Assembly: GCA_965649825.1 (NCBI GenBank)
Contig: OZ287699.1
Location: 496,001 to 560,000, forward strand
Length of the DNA stretch: 64,000 nucleotides
Direction of reading: 5' to 3'
DNA from: Penicillus capitatus
Lineage: Eukaryota > Chlorophyta
The translations under genes were made by a program, and so were the position numbers. Below the pieces are notes generated by a model, which saw only the letters and a list, made by a program, of their open reading frames with translations, was not told the origin of the DNA and searched no databases. Each line of letters starts with the position of its first letter. The stretch's first letter is position 1. This document shows, piece after piece, positions 35,254-47,330 of this stretch.

Positions 35254-35992
35254 TGCCTCTGTGTCCTGCCGAAGCGTATGTGGTACCCGTCACGGGCGAT
35301 GTCGTTGGAATAGAAGGTCGGCTCGAAGTCTGGGGACGCAACGGAGAATCTTTCCTCTCTTGTGGAGAACTTGTCGAGCAAAGCATGTACTCTCACACAA
35401 TAAATAAAAACTCGCCAAGAACGTCTTTCGTGGTGCACAAATGAACAGGGAAGTACAAAACGGATAAGCTGTCTTGAATTGGGTATGTACTTCTCCTGCT
35501 TCCCGTCGCATTTACATTCGAAAGGATAACGTCATGATGACGACGGTGATGGTGAACTGGCGAATTCACGATGTGACGCAGATACACGCCATCTGTTCGA
35601 TTCGAATATCTTTCTATTGCATACGTGGCTCTCGGCTCTCGGAATCGACGCGTTTTGGATCTCTTACTTTTTTATGCTCTTAAGGTAATGCTCCTCTCCG
35701 TGTTCATGGTGTCCCGACTCGGTGACTTCAAGTTACCGTTGCGGAGATGACGGTTCTAAAACGGGACGTTTTGGCCGCCACGGGACAGATTCTTCGCACG
35801 AGTCTTTGTGTCTGTGTAGTTCCGCGAAAGCGCATTGCTCGCATCCTTCAACTCCGTTTCGCACGCTGCGTGCCTTTCCGCCCATCAGCGTCACGTGTCC
35901 GTCGTCTCTCACTGCGGCGACCCATCGTCCTCTGCTGCGATAAACAGGTGTGTCTCTTTCTCCTAAATGAACGGTGGTGTAACTTGACGACA
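35254..35992. promoter_or_regulatory. Shared divergent region of PFL activase and PFL
   Basis: The only stretch separating the two start codons, so both promoters should be here. I could not recognise a TATA box or a known hypoxia-response element with confidence. Open frames inside it are short and continue upstream of the PFL ATG without motif content. Confidence 0.45.
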
Positions 35993-38526
35993 ATGTCGAC
36001 AGCTATTATGTCGTATGCTGTCAAGAAGTGCTCGGTCATGTCACCGACGTCGACACTTTCGGCGCCCTCTGTCGGCAATGACGCGAATGGCGTTAGTGAT
36101 CGGACGCCACTGAAGTTGCCAGTCGATGTCCAAAGCGACACTTTGGCGCAGTGGATCCAGCAGCACTACACGCCATACGATGGCGATGAAGGATTCTTAG
36201 CGCCGCCAACTGAACGCACACAACAGCTGAATGACATTGTCCAATCGCTGATGAAACAGGAATTGGAGAAAGGCGTTTTGGACGTCGACGTCTCGACCCC
36301 TTCTGGCATCAATGCCCATGAAGCAGGGTACATCGATCCCGATCTCGAAGTCGTTGTTGGTCTTCAGACAGACGCCCCATTGAAACGCTCGATCAAACCG
36401 TTCGGTGAGCAGGGAATGTATGCGATGGACTTGTAGGTGACCTTGGATTGTGTGGTCGTCTAGGCGGCTATCGCCTTGTGGAGAAGGCGCTGGAATCGTA
36501 CGGCTACACGCCAGATGCCAAACTCCATGAGATCTTCCAGAAATTCCGCAAGACACACAACGATGGTGTTTTCGACGCCTACACCAAAGAGATGCGTGCT
36601 GCACGCAAATCGCATATTCTCACTGGACTTCCGGACGGGTAAAGAAATACCATCTTTTCACTCTTGTGGAAAGCGTTTGTCAGTTATGGCCGTGGACGGA
36701 TCATCGGCGACTATCGTAGAGTGGCACTGTACGGTGTGGATCGTCTTGTGCATGCCAAGATGGAAGATCGCGATACCCTCGATGGCTCTGAGATGGACGA
36801 AAAAACCATACAGCTGAGGGAGGAAGTCTCCGAGCAGATTAAGGCCTTGCACGAGCTCAAAGCGATGGCACAGCGTTACGGTTTTGATATCTCTCGTCCT
36901 GCTCGGAATGCCTTGGAAGCTGTCCAGTGGCTCTATTTTGGATATTTGGCTGCGATCAAAGAACAAGATGGCGCCGCCATGAGTTTTGGCCGAGTCGATG
37001 CTTTCTTGGACATTTTTATTGAACGAGATTTGATCGAAGGCTTCTTGATGGAAAGCGAAGCGCAAGAGCTCATCGATCAGCTCGTTCTAAAACTCAGACT
37101 CGTTCGACATCTCAGAACGCCAGAGTACAACGAACTCTTCGCCGGTGACCCCACATGGGTCACCACCGTCCTGGGCGGCATGGATGTCTCCAACAATCCA
37201 ATGATCACCAAGACCTCCTTCCGTATCTTAAGGTAAACGCCAATCAGGTGAGCACCTGTTCTTAAAGAGGCTGTCATGGTAGGACGCTGTACAATCTGGG
37301 GTCGGCTCCGGAGCCAAATATCACGGTGGCTTGGAGTCCACAACTGACCCCGTCGTTCAAGAGTTACTGTACCAGAGTGTCTGTCGATACATCCAGTATT
37401 CAGTACGAGAGCGATGATCTCATGCGTCCTCATTTTGGCAATGACTACGCGATCGCTTGCTGTGTCTCTGCCATGAGGACAGGGAAAGATATGCAATACT
37501 TCGGTGCCCGTGCCAATCTCCCAAAGCTCTTGCTCTTCGTACTGAACGGTGGCCGTGATGAGATCAGCGGTGCTCAAGTCGGGCCTCAGTTTCCAGCGCC
37601 TCGCATCGTCAACGGTGCTCTCGATTTTGACTCGCTGACTCAGACACTCGATCAAGCGATGGACTGGCTCACGGGTCTCTATGCCAAAACGATGAACGTC
37701 ATTCACTATATGCATGACAAATACGCCTACGAGAAGATCGAGATGGCATTGCATGATACTCATGTGCGCCGCCTCATGGCCTTTGGCATCGCCGGACTGT
37801 CTGTTCTTGTGGACTCATTGTCTGCCGTCAAGTTTGCTAAAGTCTGCCCCGTCCGAGACGACAAAGGCCTCACGACACGCTTCTTGATCGATGGCGAGTT
37901 TCCAAGGTTTGGAAACGACGATGATCGAGTGGACACCTTGGCACAGTGGATCGTCCGTTCCTTCCACGACAAGCTCTCGCGGCAGTACAGTTACCGAAAC
38001 TCTATCCCCACTCTCTCTGTCCTCACAAGTACCCTTTCTTCGCATCTAATCTCGTTGGCTAACAACGGGTCATGCAGTCACAAGCAACGTGGTGTACGGC
38101 AAACACACTGGCAGCACGCTTGATGGCAGAGAGAGGGGTACTCCGTTTGCTCCGGGTGCCAATCCAATGCACGGTTGCGATGCCTCTGGTGCTTTGGCTT
38201 CTCTGAATTCCGTGGCCTCACTCCCCTACGATGCTTGCATGGACGGCATCTCTAATACATTCAGCCTTGTTCCTAGTACTTTAGGGAAAGACAAGTTGTC
38301 AAGGATAAGAAATCTCATCGGTGTGTTGGACGGCTACTTCTTGAAGGGAGGCCACCATCTCAACGTCAACGTCTTGGACAAGGCGAAGCTCATGGAAGCC
38401 ATCGATCATCCAGAGAACTATCCCAACTTGACAATCCGTGTGTCTGGCTACGCCGTTCACTTCAATCGATTGACGCGCGAGCAGCAGTTGGAGGTGATCG
38501 CCCGTACCTTCCATGATTCCATGTAG
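35993..38526 (+). CDS. pflB: Pyruvate formate-lyase (formate C-acetyltransferase)
   Basis: Glycyl-radical enzyme converting pyruvate and CoA to acetyl-CoA and formate under anoxia. Five exons; introns 36405-36463, 36639-36683, 37233-37282 and 38029-38077 (59, 45, 50, 49 nt) leave 776 codons, close to bacterial PflB. Active-site pair is in [20 protein letters not shown], substrate motif in [20 protein letters not shown], and the C-terminal radical glycine in RVSGYAVHF. Other landmarks: [31 protein letters not shown] and [10 protein letters not shown]. The N-terminal 35 residues are Ser/Thr-rich and acidic-poor, compatible with organelle targeting (algal PFL is dual in chloroplast and mitochondrion), but this is inference. 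Intron 2 contains CACTCTTGT, a variant of the recurrent motif. Confidence 0.96.
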
Positions 38527-38754
38527 TCGTCCTCGTCGCCGATATCGCATTTGTTTCCTCGTGTTACGTCTTTTCATTCTTGCCACCTCGAACTATTCAA
38601 GAAGAAGAAAAAAATCATGCCTCTCAGTTTGCCATTTGCTAGGTACGAAGCAGCGCATGGTGACCGCCATCACCGTGGGATTCTGACGTCGACGCTGTTA
38701 TTGTCCCTGTTGCCGTTATCTCTTTTAAAAATAGCGTTCATCTCGCCGTCGGTC

Positions 38755-39890
38755 TCAGACATTTCGCGAGCGCGGCTTTATACTTAATGTCACCATACCA
38801 GCTGTGTTGCCCGTCTTCGTTGCAGCCTGCGCCTCTGGCTGCGCTGTAGGAGCCGACGAAACACGACTCGACGCCACTTGAGCGTAAGCCATTTTCTTGG
38901 GCGCGATGCGCGTGTTCTTGCCATCCCAGGCGCCTTTTGCTGGCGACGGTTGGGTGACAGGCGGAACGGGACTCTCGGTCGGACTGACGCCTTTCGATAC
39001 GGCGGCGTAACTCGTTACGTTCGTACGAGGCGGCTCCGCAGGCTTCGGTTCTTCAACGGGTTTTGACGACCTTGTTCCCCACGGGTCCTCACGCTTTGAC
39101 GCAACTGGCGGCTCTGCAGGTTTTGAGGATCTTGTTCCCCACGGATCCTCACGCTTCGACACGACTGGCGGCGGCTCGTGAACTGCGGCGGGTCGAGATT
39201 TGGCCCAAGCGCCTTGGAGAGGCAGAGCGGTGGTGGCTCTTTGTTTCCTCTCTTCCTCTTTCACCACCTCGTCTTCCCAGTTTCCGACGGCCTCCGATTC
39301 ATTTTCGCCGATGATGTGTGCCGCAGTAGTTGTTGTTATCATTTCCTTTTCCGTGTCTTCTTCCTCTTCTTCCCTCTCTTCGGTCACACTCCTGTCGTCC
39401 AGATATGTTACGAAAACACGTTTTGGCGCATACGATGTCTAACATACGGTTCTGGCGTGATGGCCTCAGGGCTGGTATTGGTTGCGGATGGGTGCAGGTC
39501 GATGTAGGGTAACGAAAAATCCACTTCCGTATCAGGCTGACTGGCGGAAAGGATAGATTTGACGCATGACGCCTTGAGTAGACGAAAATCTAAAGTACCA
39601 GGCGTCGTCCCCTCTTGCGTCAGCGTCAGACAGTTCGACAAGCGATCGAATGCGAACACGGTTCCTTCGATAACTTCGTCCAGCGTCGTCAGAAGACGAA
39701 CGGAACAGCCCACAGCCCAGTCAGCTACAGTGAATGCAAACAGCACCTCCTCAACGAAGAACGCTTTTCCGGCAGACGAGAGAACAGACCTTCGGTTCGC
39801 TGGGCTGGATTCATGGCGCGCGGTGATTCTTGTACGACAGATTTCTGCAATTCGATGGGTCTCTACGGAATGGTTTTGATTTGACAGCAT
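38755..39890 (-). CDS. LSM12-like Sm-domain protein with Pro/Lys-rich tail
   Basis: The central part reads as an Sm-like fold of the LSM12 type: WAVGCSVRLLTTLDEVIEG, TVFAFDRLSNCLTLTQE, LDFRLLKASCVKSIL. A 57-nt intron after ITPEP joins it to a low-complexity tail: a run of Glu (EEREEEEEDTEKE), LPLQGAWAKSRP, and a tandem duplication of about 20 residues around SKREDPWGTRSSKP (39060-39160), ending AYAQVASS...IKPRSRNV. LSM12 proteins bind RNA/tRNA and ataxin-2; the usual C-terminal AD domain is not recognised here. The N-terminal 55 residues are uncertain because a 22-nt intron-like segment (GTGCTG...CTGTAG) precedes the Sm fold. Family call moderate, function inferred. Confidence 0.6.
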
Positions 39891-41099
39891 CTTGTAAACG
39901 AGGTCCGATTTTGCGGCAAAAGACGGTGATGAGAGATCCTCACTGTCGATGTTTTCGCACAGGACGCTCTACGTCGCTGTTCTACGGCAAATTCGGGCCT
40001 TTCGTCTTTCCTTTATCTCTCCATGTTCGACTTAAGGGAGAAAACTAACTTGTCATCGAAGCTATGGACGCTTTCGATCCGAATCTCGGCAATTCAGGAT
40101 TCCACGCTGCCGATCACTAACCAACGATTCGATCATCTTCTCGAGTATGACGGGATCCGTCTCTGCTGCTTTCTGGTCTACGCCGTCACTGAATCCAGAA
40201 ATGCGTCCCACGTCATACAACTTGTGGACCAAACAGACATCGCATAAAACATCTGCTGCCTTCCTTTTAGCCTAACTCTGTTTGCGTCTCGCTCTGGAAC
40301 AGCAAGAAAGCTGCTCTGCTGCACGTCACAGCACAACTGTATTCTTGGGACAGTTATTGTCCCTGAGTTTTTCGTGAATGACGGCTTCTGTACAAATCAG
40401 GGCCATCGTGACAACAGCATCAACCCGATGGAACATCCATTTCCGGACAGACCAAACCGTTTTTGCGTACGTCGATGGCCTCGATGATGAATGGCATCGG
40501 CCGTTTCTTCCTGATCCAAATTGGCCTGAAGCTGATCGACGCACTCGACATTCCAGTAGAGCGAGGGAACTAACTGCCTTAACCAACTGCTCTATCCAGT
40601 GTGTCGCCAATTCGACCACCTGGGCACCGTCCTCCTTTAATGTGGCCACTGCCAGTCGCCGGACCAGTAATCAACGTCAATGCCAGTCGTTGCTGAAGAT
40701 GCCGAACTGGCATTCCACCATTGGTGGAGGGTTAACTGAAGCCAGAATGCAGAATTTAGTACGCAGAAATCTCTTCTGATTATAACGAACGCCAGCTTCT
40801 GCAATTGCTTTGAACCATTGAGACTCTAAGGAGTGGACGACAGCTACAGAGAGATAGTACACGACAGAAGCTCAAGGAAAGGTATCATACAATGTGTGTG
40901 ATTGACTCACGGAGTCTCGAGACAGTTCCAGTGTTACCGCAGCCAAGAGATATGCACAGACTGCAGGGATGGCTATCGGAACAGAGTAAGCGTTGCCAGT
41001 GGGGCTCCACTTCCTTAAGTAGTCTGTTGAGAGATGCAGCGTTACCATGACGACCTGCCCTGGACAACCTGCGAAAACATGGAAGACATCGTGCACGAC
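39891..41099. other. Intergenic stretch, no supported gene
   Basis: Frames on both strands (for example 40326-40649 minus) lack motifs. At about 40565-40590 the minus strand reads like a tRNA D-arm (TAGAGCAGTTGGTTAAGG) but no T-arm follows. Confidence 0.4.
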
Positions 41100-41319
41100 A
41101 GGACGTGGTGCGAACCTGGTTCGAGATTCGGCAGCGGAGTCGTTTTCGGCGATGGCAACGCAGTACCCTGTGGAGTGCGGTGTACGAGGCAAAACTCTCT
41201 CGATGGATCTCTGCCGCTCGCTCACCACGCGGTAGGTCTGCATGACCGGTACCCACGTATTTCGACTGAAGATGCTCCAGCCGACTGCCGACGCCGAGAT
41301 GCTCCTGCGACGTGGCCAT
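41100..41319 (-). pseudogene. SF3B5 (SF3b10)-like gene with a frameshift
   Basis: SF3B5 is a 10-kDa subunit of the U2 snRNP SF3b complex. From the ATG at 41319 the frame gives SRLEHLQSKYVGTGHADLPR, then IHRESFASYTALHR. The continuation YCVAIAENDSAAESRTRF, also strongly SF3B5-like, is in a different frame, overlapping by one base step, with no plausible GT-AG intron between them. The conserved WEW after GHAD is GER. The C-terminal block beyond RTRF is not recognisable. It may be a decayed copy, an assembly indel, or a gene with a splice I cannot see. It sits 200 bp upstream of XPF on the opposite strand. Confidence 0.6.
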
Positions 41320-41516
41320 CTTGTTCAACTGTTAAGGGGTTCTGAAAATCGAAAACGACGACCCAAGCGTACGGCCTCCGACGATAGGACGGGAAGGTTT
41401 GTTCGTTCGTGTTGATTCTGCGGTATAAGCGTACGCACTCTTCGGTTTAATCTTTCTGTACGTCTCGTTCAAAGAGAGATTTCTTTGAGTGTTCTGAGAA
41501 TTGTCAAGACGCCAGA

Positions 41517-44500
41517 ATGCATCGCGCGACGTTGTTGCCCTTTCAAGACAATATGGCGCAAGAAGTCAACGCCTCTGATACGTTATGCATTGTGGCTTCT
41601 GGAATCGGCTGCTTCAAACCAGTTTCTGTCTTCTTGCGTACCTATGCCGTCGAACCAAGCAGAGGGACTGTGGTTCTCTTGGGTTGCACTGAAACTCAGA
41701 AAAAAGCGTTGGAGGAGGAACTGCGTCGAGAGGATCCGACGTTGGAGATGCCTGTGGATTTGAACAAGGGCAATGTGTCGGCATCGACACGTCTGATGTG
41801 TTACAACACCGAGCGTAGTTGCTTCGCGACTCCACGCGTCTTTATCGACGATCTGCTCAGCCAAAGGGTCCAACCGGTCGCGTTCGCAGGACTTTATGTT
41901 TTCAACGCCGAGAATGTGTCCGACAATTCGGGAATCGAGTTCGCCGTGCGTCTATACCGTTTGGGCAATACCACCGGATTTGTCCGCGCTATTAGCGATC
42001 GACCTGTTTCGTTTGCGAGCGGATTCACTAAGGTTCCGTCGCGTCGCGAAAGGCATGCGCCTACAAGTGTGCGAGATTTAGGCCGAGCAGGTTATGAGAG
42101 GATTGCAAGTTCGAAGCCTGTCTCTTTGGCCGCGCTTTCAGGCCACGGTTAATGCAGATCTGGAACAAACAATCATTCAGGTGACCGAGATTGCGCAGCC
42201 GATGACGTCTGCTATGTTAGTGATACAAGACTCCGTTAGAGATCTCATGATGGCCCTGGTGGGCGAGCTTAATAAAACAGGGACAATTGACTGGTGCGCG
42301 CAATGATCACATTCCGATGAAAAAGTGTGAGAGTGTACTCGTAGTTCTGAGATAACGGAGGAGAATTGTCTCTTCGAAATCTCCGATGGCACGGTCCAGA
42401 AACAGATGATTTCCCAATTGAACTCTACCTGGGCGACAGTCACGTGGAAGACGAGGCAGTTGGTCTCCGATCTGAACGAGTTGTGCAGTGTGCTGTGGGC
42501 ACTCATGACGCGAGACGCAGTGGACTTCCTCTACTACCTGGAGATGATTCGCGTGACAAGCGAATACTCTATTTGGCAGTTCCACGATTCCGCCCACGAT
42601 GTCTTCCAACAAGCAAAGAGGCGCGTTTTTGTCCTCGACTCTAAAGACGATGCTGGTTCGCGCAAAAACAGAAGAAGAAAGACGAAGGGTGTCGCTGCCG
42701 GTAGCTAGACATCTGCTTTTGTCCACGACCTTGCCGTTCAATTTCTAGGAAGACGCGCAGATCTGCGTCCAGTATTGGAGCAGCCTCCCAAGTGGAGAGC
42801 CTTAAAAAACCTGATTGCCGAGATTCAGCAAGATATCCTGAACTCAACGAAGGGAGACAGCGAGGCAGAGAAGTCTATCTTAGTTGTGTGCAGGGAGATG
42901 TTTCTGAAGAAACAGCTGCGATTGGCGATTCAAGGTAACATCTAGCACATAGGCGGAAGGTTGGTACACGGGCAATCGACTTCACTGTAGATCCGGACGC
43001 ATTGCTGAAGAACTTGTTTCGCGAATACCTGGAACTGTCTCGACAGATGAGTGATCAGACGGGAGGCAAGAAGAAACAGCCTGCCACGCTCAGATGCGAT
43101 TTCTCTATGTTCGTTAGAAAGGACTCTCGATTGGAACGTCTAAGCTTCGATGGACGTGTAGGTATACGAGGGGTGAATTGACTTCGAGTCTGCCACTTCC
43201 GGACGTAGCTGAGACGACTATGGATGTGGCGTTAGAGAGGACACCGGAGGAAGTGTATGCGGACGAGACTCTGATTGGGCACCCTTTACTTCGCAACGTT
43301 CACTTTTATTCGCTCGACGAGAAAGACGAATGGGTTCTCTGGCGCGTTAAGCCAGAGTATGTTGTTTTCTATAGTCTCGACGTTGCCTTCCTGAGGCAAG
43401 TTGAACTCTTTCAGGTATCATATTTTTTCTGGTTCTGTAACGCATCTCGTTAAATACAGGCGATGAATTTGGATAAGCAGGTGAGATTGCATCTCATCTA
43501 CTACGACAGTTCAATCGAGAAAACGACGTTCACTGCCGCCGTCCAGAAGGAAACAAATGTCTTCGCAGACCTCATCGATCACAAGGAGCGCATCACCATT
43601 CCTCGTGATATCGGAGAGCGAAGACATCTGTCCGTGGAGAAACGACGGAAATCCAGAAAGGGCGTGTTGAGTCGGGAGAGAGAAGAGCGGCGCAAGATTG
43701 TAGTGGATGTGAGGGAATTGGTGTCAAGACTCCCTGCCACACTGCACAAAGCGGATTTCGACCTCCATCCATTTACACTTGAGGTGAGACATAAGCAATC
43801 TGACGACGAAACATTGTATGGCAGGTCGGCGACTATATTCTAAATCCGGACATCGTGGTCGAAAGAAAAACGGTCGCCGACCTTCACTCGTCGTTCAAAT
43901 CTGGGAGACTCTTTCGTCAAGCGAAAGCTATGACGGAGCAGTTCGAGATCCCAATGTTGCTGATCGAGTTCGACGGGAAGCAGTTTCGCCTGCAGAGCGA
44001 TCACGACATCGGTAGGGAGATCTCGTCGACCAACATCCTTTCGCGCCTCGTCCTTCTCGTCAATCATTTTCCTACCCTTAGGTTTTCAAACAACGACGAT
44101 TCTTGTGCATTCCATGAACTAAAACAGTATTCTTTGCTCTGCAGGCTGATCTGGTCGCCATCCACGCAAACGACGTGTCGCATCTTCAACCGTCTCAAGA
44201 GGAATCGAGCCGAGCCTGATCCTGTGGTGGTCAGGCGACAATATCGAAGGCAAACAGCCGAGGTGAACAATCAGAAAGCCATTGACATTCTCAGGTATGT
44301 CTATCTATTTCTTTCTATCCGTCGTGACTGACCATCGTCTGTTTTTTGACATCCATTCAGAAAGTTGCCTGGAGTGACCGATGCCAATTGCCAAGCATTG
44401 ATGAAATCCGTTCGATCACTCAACGACTTGTCGAAACAATCACTAGCACAATTGGAAAAGCTCATGGAGAGCAAGAAGAATGCAAAGGCGTTGCATGGTT

Positions 44501-44529
44501 TTCTTCATGCAAATGGTCCGAAAGAGTAG
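41517..44529 (+). CDS. XPF/ERCC4/RAD1 structure-specific DNA-repair endonuclease
   Basis: Nuclease subunit that cuts 5' of lesions in nucleotide excision repair with ERCC1. N-terminal inactive helicase-like part: DTLCIVASGIGCFKPVSVFL, FIDDLLSQRVQPVAFAGLYV, SLSLWPRFQATVN; middle: PPKWRALKNLIAEIQQDI, ERTPEEVYADETLIGHPLLR, YVVFYSLDVAFLRQVELFQ. The nuclease motif is split by an intron: EVGDYILNP then VVERKTVADLHSSFKSGRLF, giving the catalytic GDxnERKxxxD. FEIPMLLIEFDGKQFRL follows, and a C-terminal helix-hairpin-helix part begins at KLPGVTDANCQALMKSV. About nine introns of 41-67 nt; the one at 42292-42342 holds AAAAAGTGTGAGAGTG. The stop at 44529 is about 80 bp from dispersed repeat copy B. Confidence 0.93.
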
Positions 44530-44608
44530 ACGATGCGCCTTGCGTGCAATGCATCCACAATCATGCTTGAATAAATGCCAATGTTACGTCGCACATGAAA
44601 CGTTGACA

Positions 44609-46250
44609 GCAACGTCTCATCGATTCCTTTCGCCTTGGCCTGCTTCAGAATGTTTGCGATGAATCTGTTTTCACTGAGAAACGCGTGCCGCTTCTGGAAG
44701 GCCTCGCGGTCGGCGTCATCATCCGGTCGTGCTATGTAGAGCCTGCAGGTGGTGAAATTGTAGAAGGCTTTCAGTTTAGTTGTTTTGACCAACAGCTCCA
44801 TCGGCTTCCAGAACAGTCATCATGACTTCGTGACACAGAGTCGCCTCGTCGCCGTTCAAGAATGAGACGCGTGTGACCAGTTTCGCGTTCGCCCGCAGCC
44901 CCTCGTAGTCGAAACTCTGTCTGCATTGCGGCCTCTCTCTGTCTCGCCTTCGTCGAGCACGATCAGCCACGTTTGTATTCTCTCTAGAGATTTCAGAATC
45001 GTTGAACAATCGGATGCAAGAGTGTCGTTTTGGTTTGTGATTTGGATCCTGGCTTCGGTGCTCCGCAAATCCAAATCTCATTCGCCCCACACGCGCTCTT
45101 CGAAAGGCTAGAAATCTTCGAGCCAATGGAGATCGCGGAGGGTAGTGCAGAGGAAAACGATGCGACAACAAATGCCATCCCATTTGCTCGACAAGGAGCT
45201 CGATTGTTTGGAGATTTCTGTTTGCTCTAACTTTTTACAGTCATGCTAAAAATCAGATGAACTGTCTACGGAGTCATCTTTTGTCCGGGTTGTGGGAACT
45301 CCTGCGCGCCAGTCGCTGCTTAGCTGTCAAAACATGACAGAAACGGCATACACGACGTCGGGCTCACTCGAGCCTGGGACTTCAATAGCAACAGTTCCTC
45401 TCCTGCTGGAAGCGGTGCGACAGCTTTCTGGAGAGATCGCTGGAAGGCTATCCGAGAGAAACAAGTGCGTCTGTTTCTTTCGGGAGAAATGGATGGTATC
45501 TTCGCTGTTCCGCGATCGACAGGAAGAGAATGGAGATCTTATCACTTCACACCGTCGTTCCAAGTGAATGTCGAGGGATCGAAGAGGATTTGCTCCATTA
45601 GGCGGTGTTCGCCATGCAACGAGGCCGTCATGTTACACAATGCTTTTCCTCTAAAAACCGGAGACTGGTTCTACGGCATGGTCAGGGAGGGTGAAAGAAA
45701 AAGAAACGACAAGCCATCGGCATCAGCCTCCGGAGAATACACACACACTACCATACGCCCAGAAAGTAGTAATCATGGGTTCGACAAAAGAGGTGCGTGG
45801 GTGCACCGATGAAGTGGGTAGTAGAGCGATGTGGTAGGTTGCGCCTGCCAGGTGAGGCGACGTTTGACCTGTTCTTCGCTGACGCCAGACTGCCGTGAAG
45901 GGAATGATGGCGCGTTCTGATTGGCCGAGAGCGCGTCGAATTTGTTCCGGCTGTCACCTTGCCTACAAAACGCTCCACGCCATTCCCGTTTTCGCATTTC
46001 TGTTTTCCGAATTGGACGCCGGTCTTCGAAGTGCGCACTCGGACACTCCCGACGACGACGTGTCCGTCTCTTGCGTCGTCGTTGTGCTAACGTGGCGTCT
46101 GCGTCGACGCAGTTTTTTTCCGCTAGTGCTCGAACGACACGGACGGAGCTTCCGCAGTCATCGACTGTTTGAAGGTCCGTCCGTCCGTCCTTCTTTTGGG
46201 CATTTACGAATTGCGGCGCCGACTGCAAAAAGCAGGTTAGTCCGGAAGCG
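44609..46250 (-). repeat. Dispersed repeat copy B (1.64 kb, inverted)
   Basis: Reverse-complement counterpart of 25560-27408. Relative to copy A it lacks 196 bp, at a point where A has two copies of CACTCAC and B a single CACCCAC (about 45795-45805). Several small indels break frames differently in the two copies. On the minus strand, sequence just past the end of homology to A continues an open frame (LSTFHVRRNIGIYSSMIVD) to 44505, overlapping the XPF 3' end. That may mean A is truncated at this side, or that the frame is chance. Confidence 0.85.
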
Positions 46251-46520
46251 TGCTGAACAGCCGACGACAGGAGATAAGCCGACAGCAAACCGAAAGAACC
46301 AAAGCCGAAGGCTGTCACTTCTGAAGGTGCACCCTGTCTATGGGATAGAAAACGCCCGAGCTTTTCGTGCAAAACCCGGGGTCCGTTAAGGGAGCAGGGA
46401 CAGACAAGCGACAGAAGATGACAAGACCTTGGAATCGGAGCTGTCAAAGTACGGTCCGTTTCTGACAAACTCGACTGATGACTCGCTTGTGCTTGACAGG
46501 ACAATTGGACGATTTAGAGG

Positions 46521-47330
46521 ATGAAAAATAGGAATGGACGCATCGAGCTCGTCGCCACTGCGAAGGTAAGGTCTTTCTCGCGAAGTTCTGCTAATGGAAT
46601 TTATGTGTTCTCCCTGAGGCCATCGGAAGCCAAAGAGAAGGATGAAGAATTGGAACGATCAAGCAGAGTTACACAGCTAACATGATGCAGGTAGGGTCTT
46701 CTTCTAGAGCTCTGATGATAGTGATGGATGCCTCGCAGGGCAACAGACGACGCGAATGGAGAGGCCAATGGGCATGACCGATGGTGTTCGGAAATTGCCA
46801 ATATGCGCCAAGGCGGTGCACCAGACCGAGACAGGTGATGTCGTGGCCGGCCTAACTTCTTTATAATGACGTCATGTGAATTGCAGGTTTCACGGAGAAG
46901 CGCTGATGCGGCAGCGAGGAAGAACAGCTCTGGAGGTGTCGAAGAAGCGCAGTCCGATGACGCGGCACTGCGCGCGTGGTGCGGGGGGAGACGTGGAATC
47001 GCCAACCAAGGAGACGCGAAACCGCGGTCCGCCGTACCGTTTCGAAGTGACGGACAGGGCCGACGACGAGCGTCCGCTAGGACGCCGAACAGTAAGCCCT
47101 CCTCCGCCTCGCCCGTTTGTTTGTTCTCTCTAGGTGTTTCGTCCTACGAACGGATCGCCCCCGGCGGGCCCAGTAGTGTCTCCCATAATTCCTTCCTCTG
47201 TCTCGCACCTCGGACCATGCAGATCCGCAGGATCGCGGCCGATAGGCTGGCTTTCGACAGACTTCTCGTAGTGGTGGCCCACCTCCTTACAATTTGGACC
47301 CCGTTCTTCCTCACTCGGGTCCCTCGATAA
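46521..47330 (+). CDS. Unrecognised multi-exon gene candidate
   Basis: An ATG at about 46521 starts MKNRNGRIELVATAK, which ends exactly at a consensus donor GTAAGG. Further blocks bounded by donor/acceptor-like sites read EAKEKDEELERSSRVTQL, RMERPMGMTDGVRKLPICAK and a Ser/Arg-rich stretch RRSADAAARKNSSGG, with donors GTAGGG, GTGATG and GTAAGC following them. I could not make all phases agree, and I recognise no family. The next 1.3 kb has no better candidate. Confidence 0.3.

Noticed and set aside
40560-40600. tRNA-like sequence on the minus strand (TAGAGCAGTTGGTTAAGG)
   Set aside because: It resembles a tRNA D-arm/A-box but there is no T-arm (GGTTCGA-type B-box) or closing acceptor stem within 90 bases, so no tRNA or clear tRNA-derived SINE.
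41100-41130. GGTTCGAGATTCG as a tRNA B-box
   Set aside because: It lies in the SF3B5-like coding remnant (antisense of SRTRF-coding sequence) and has no A-box at the right distance.
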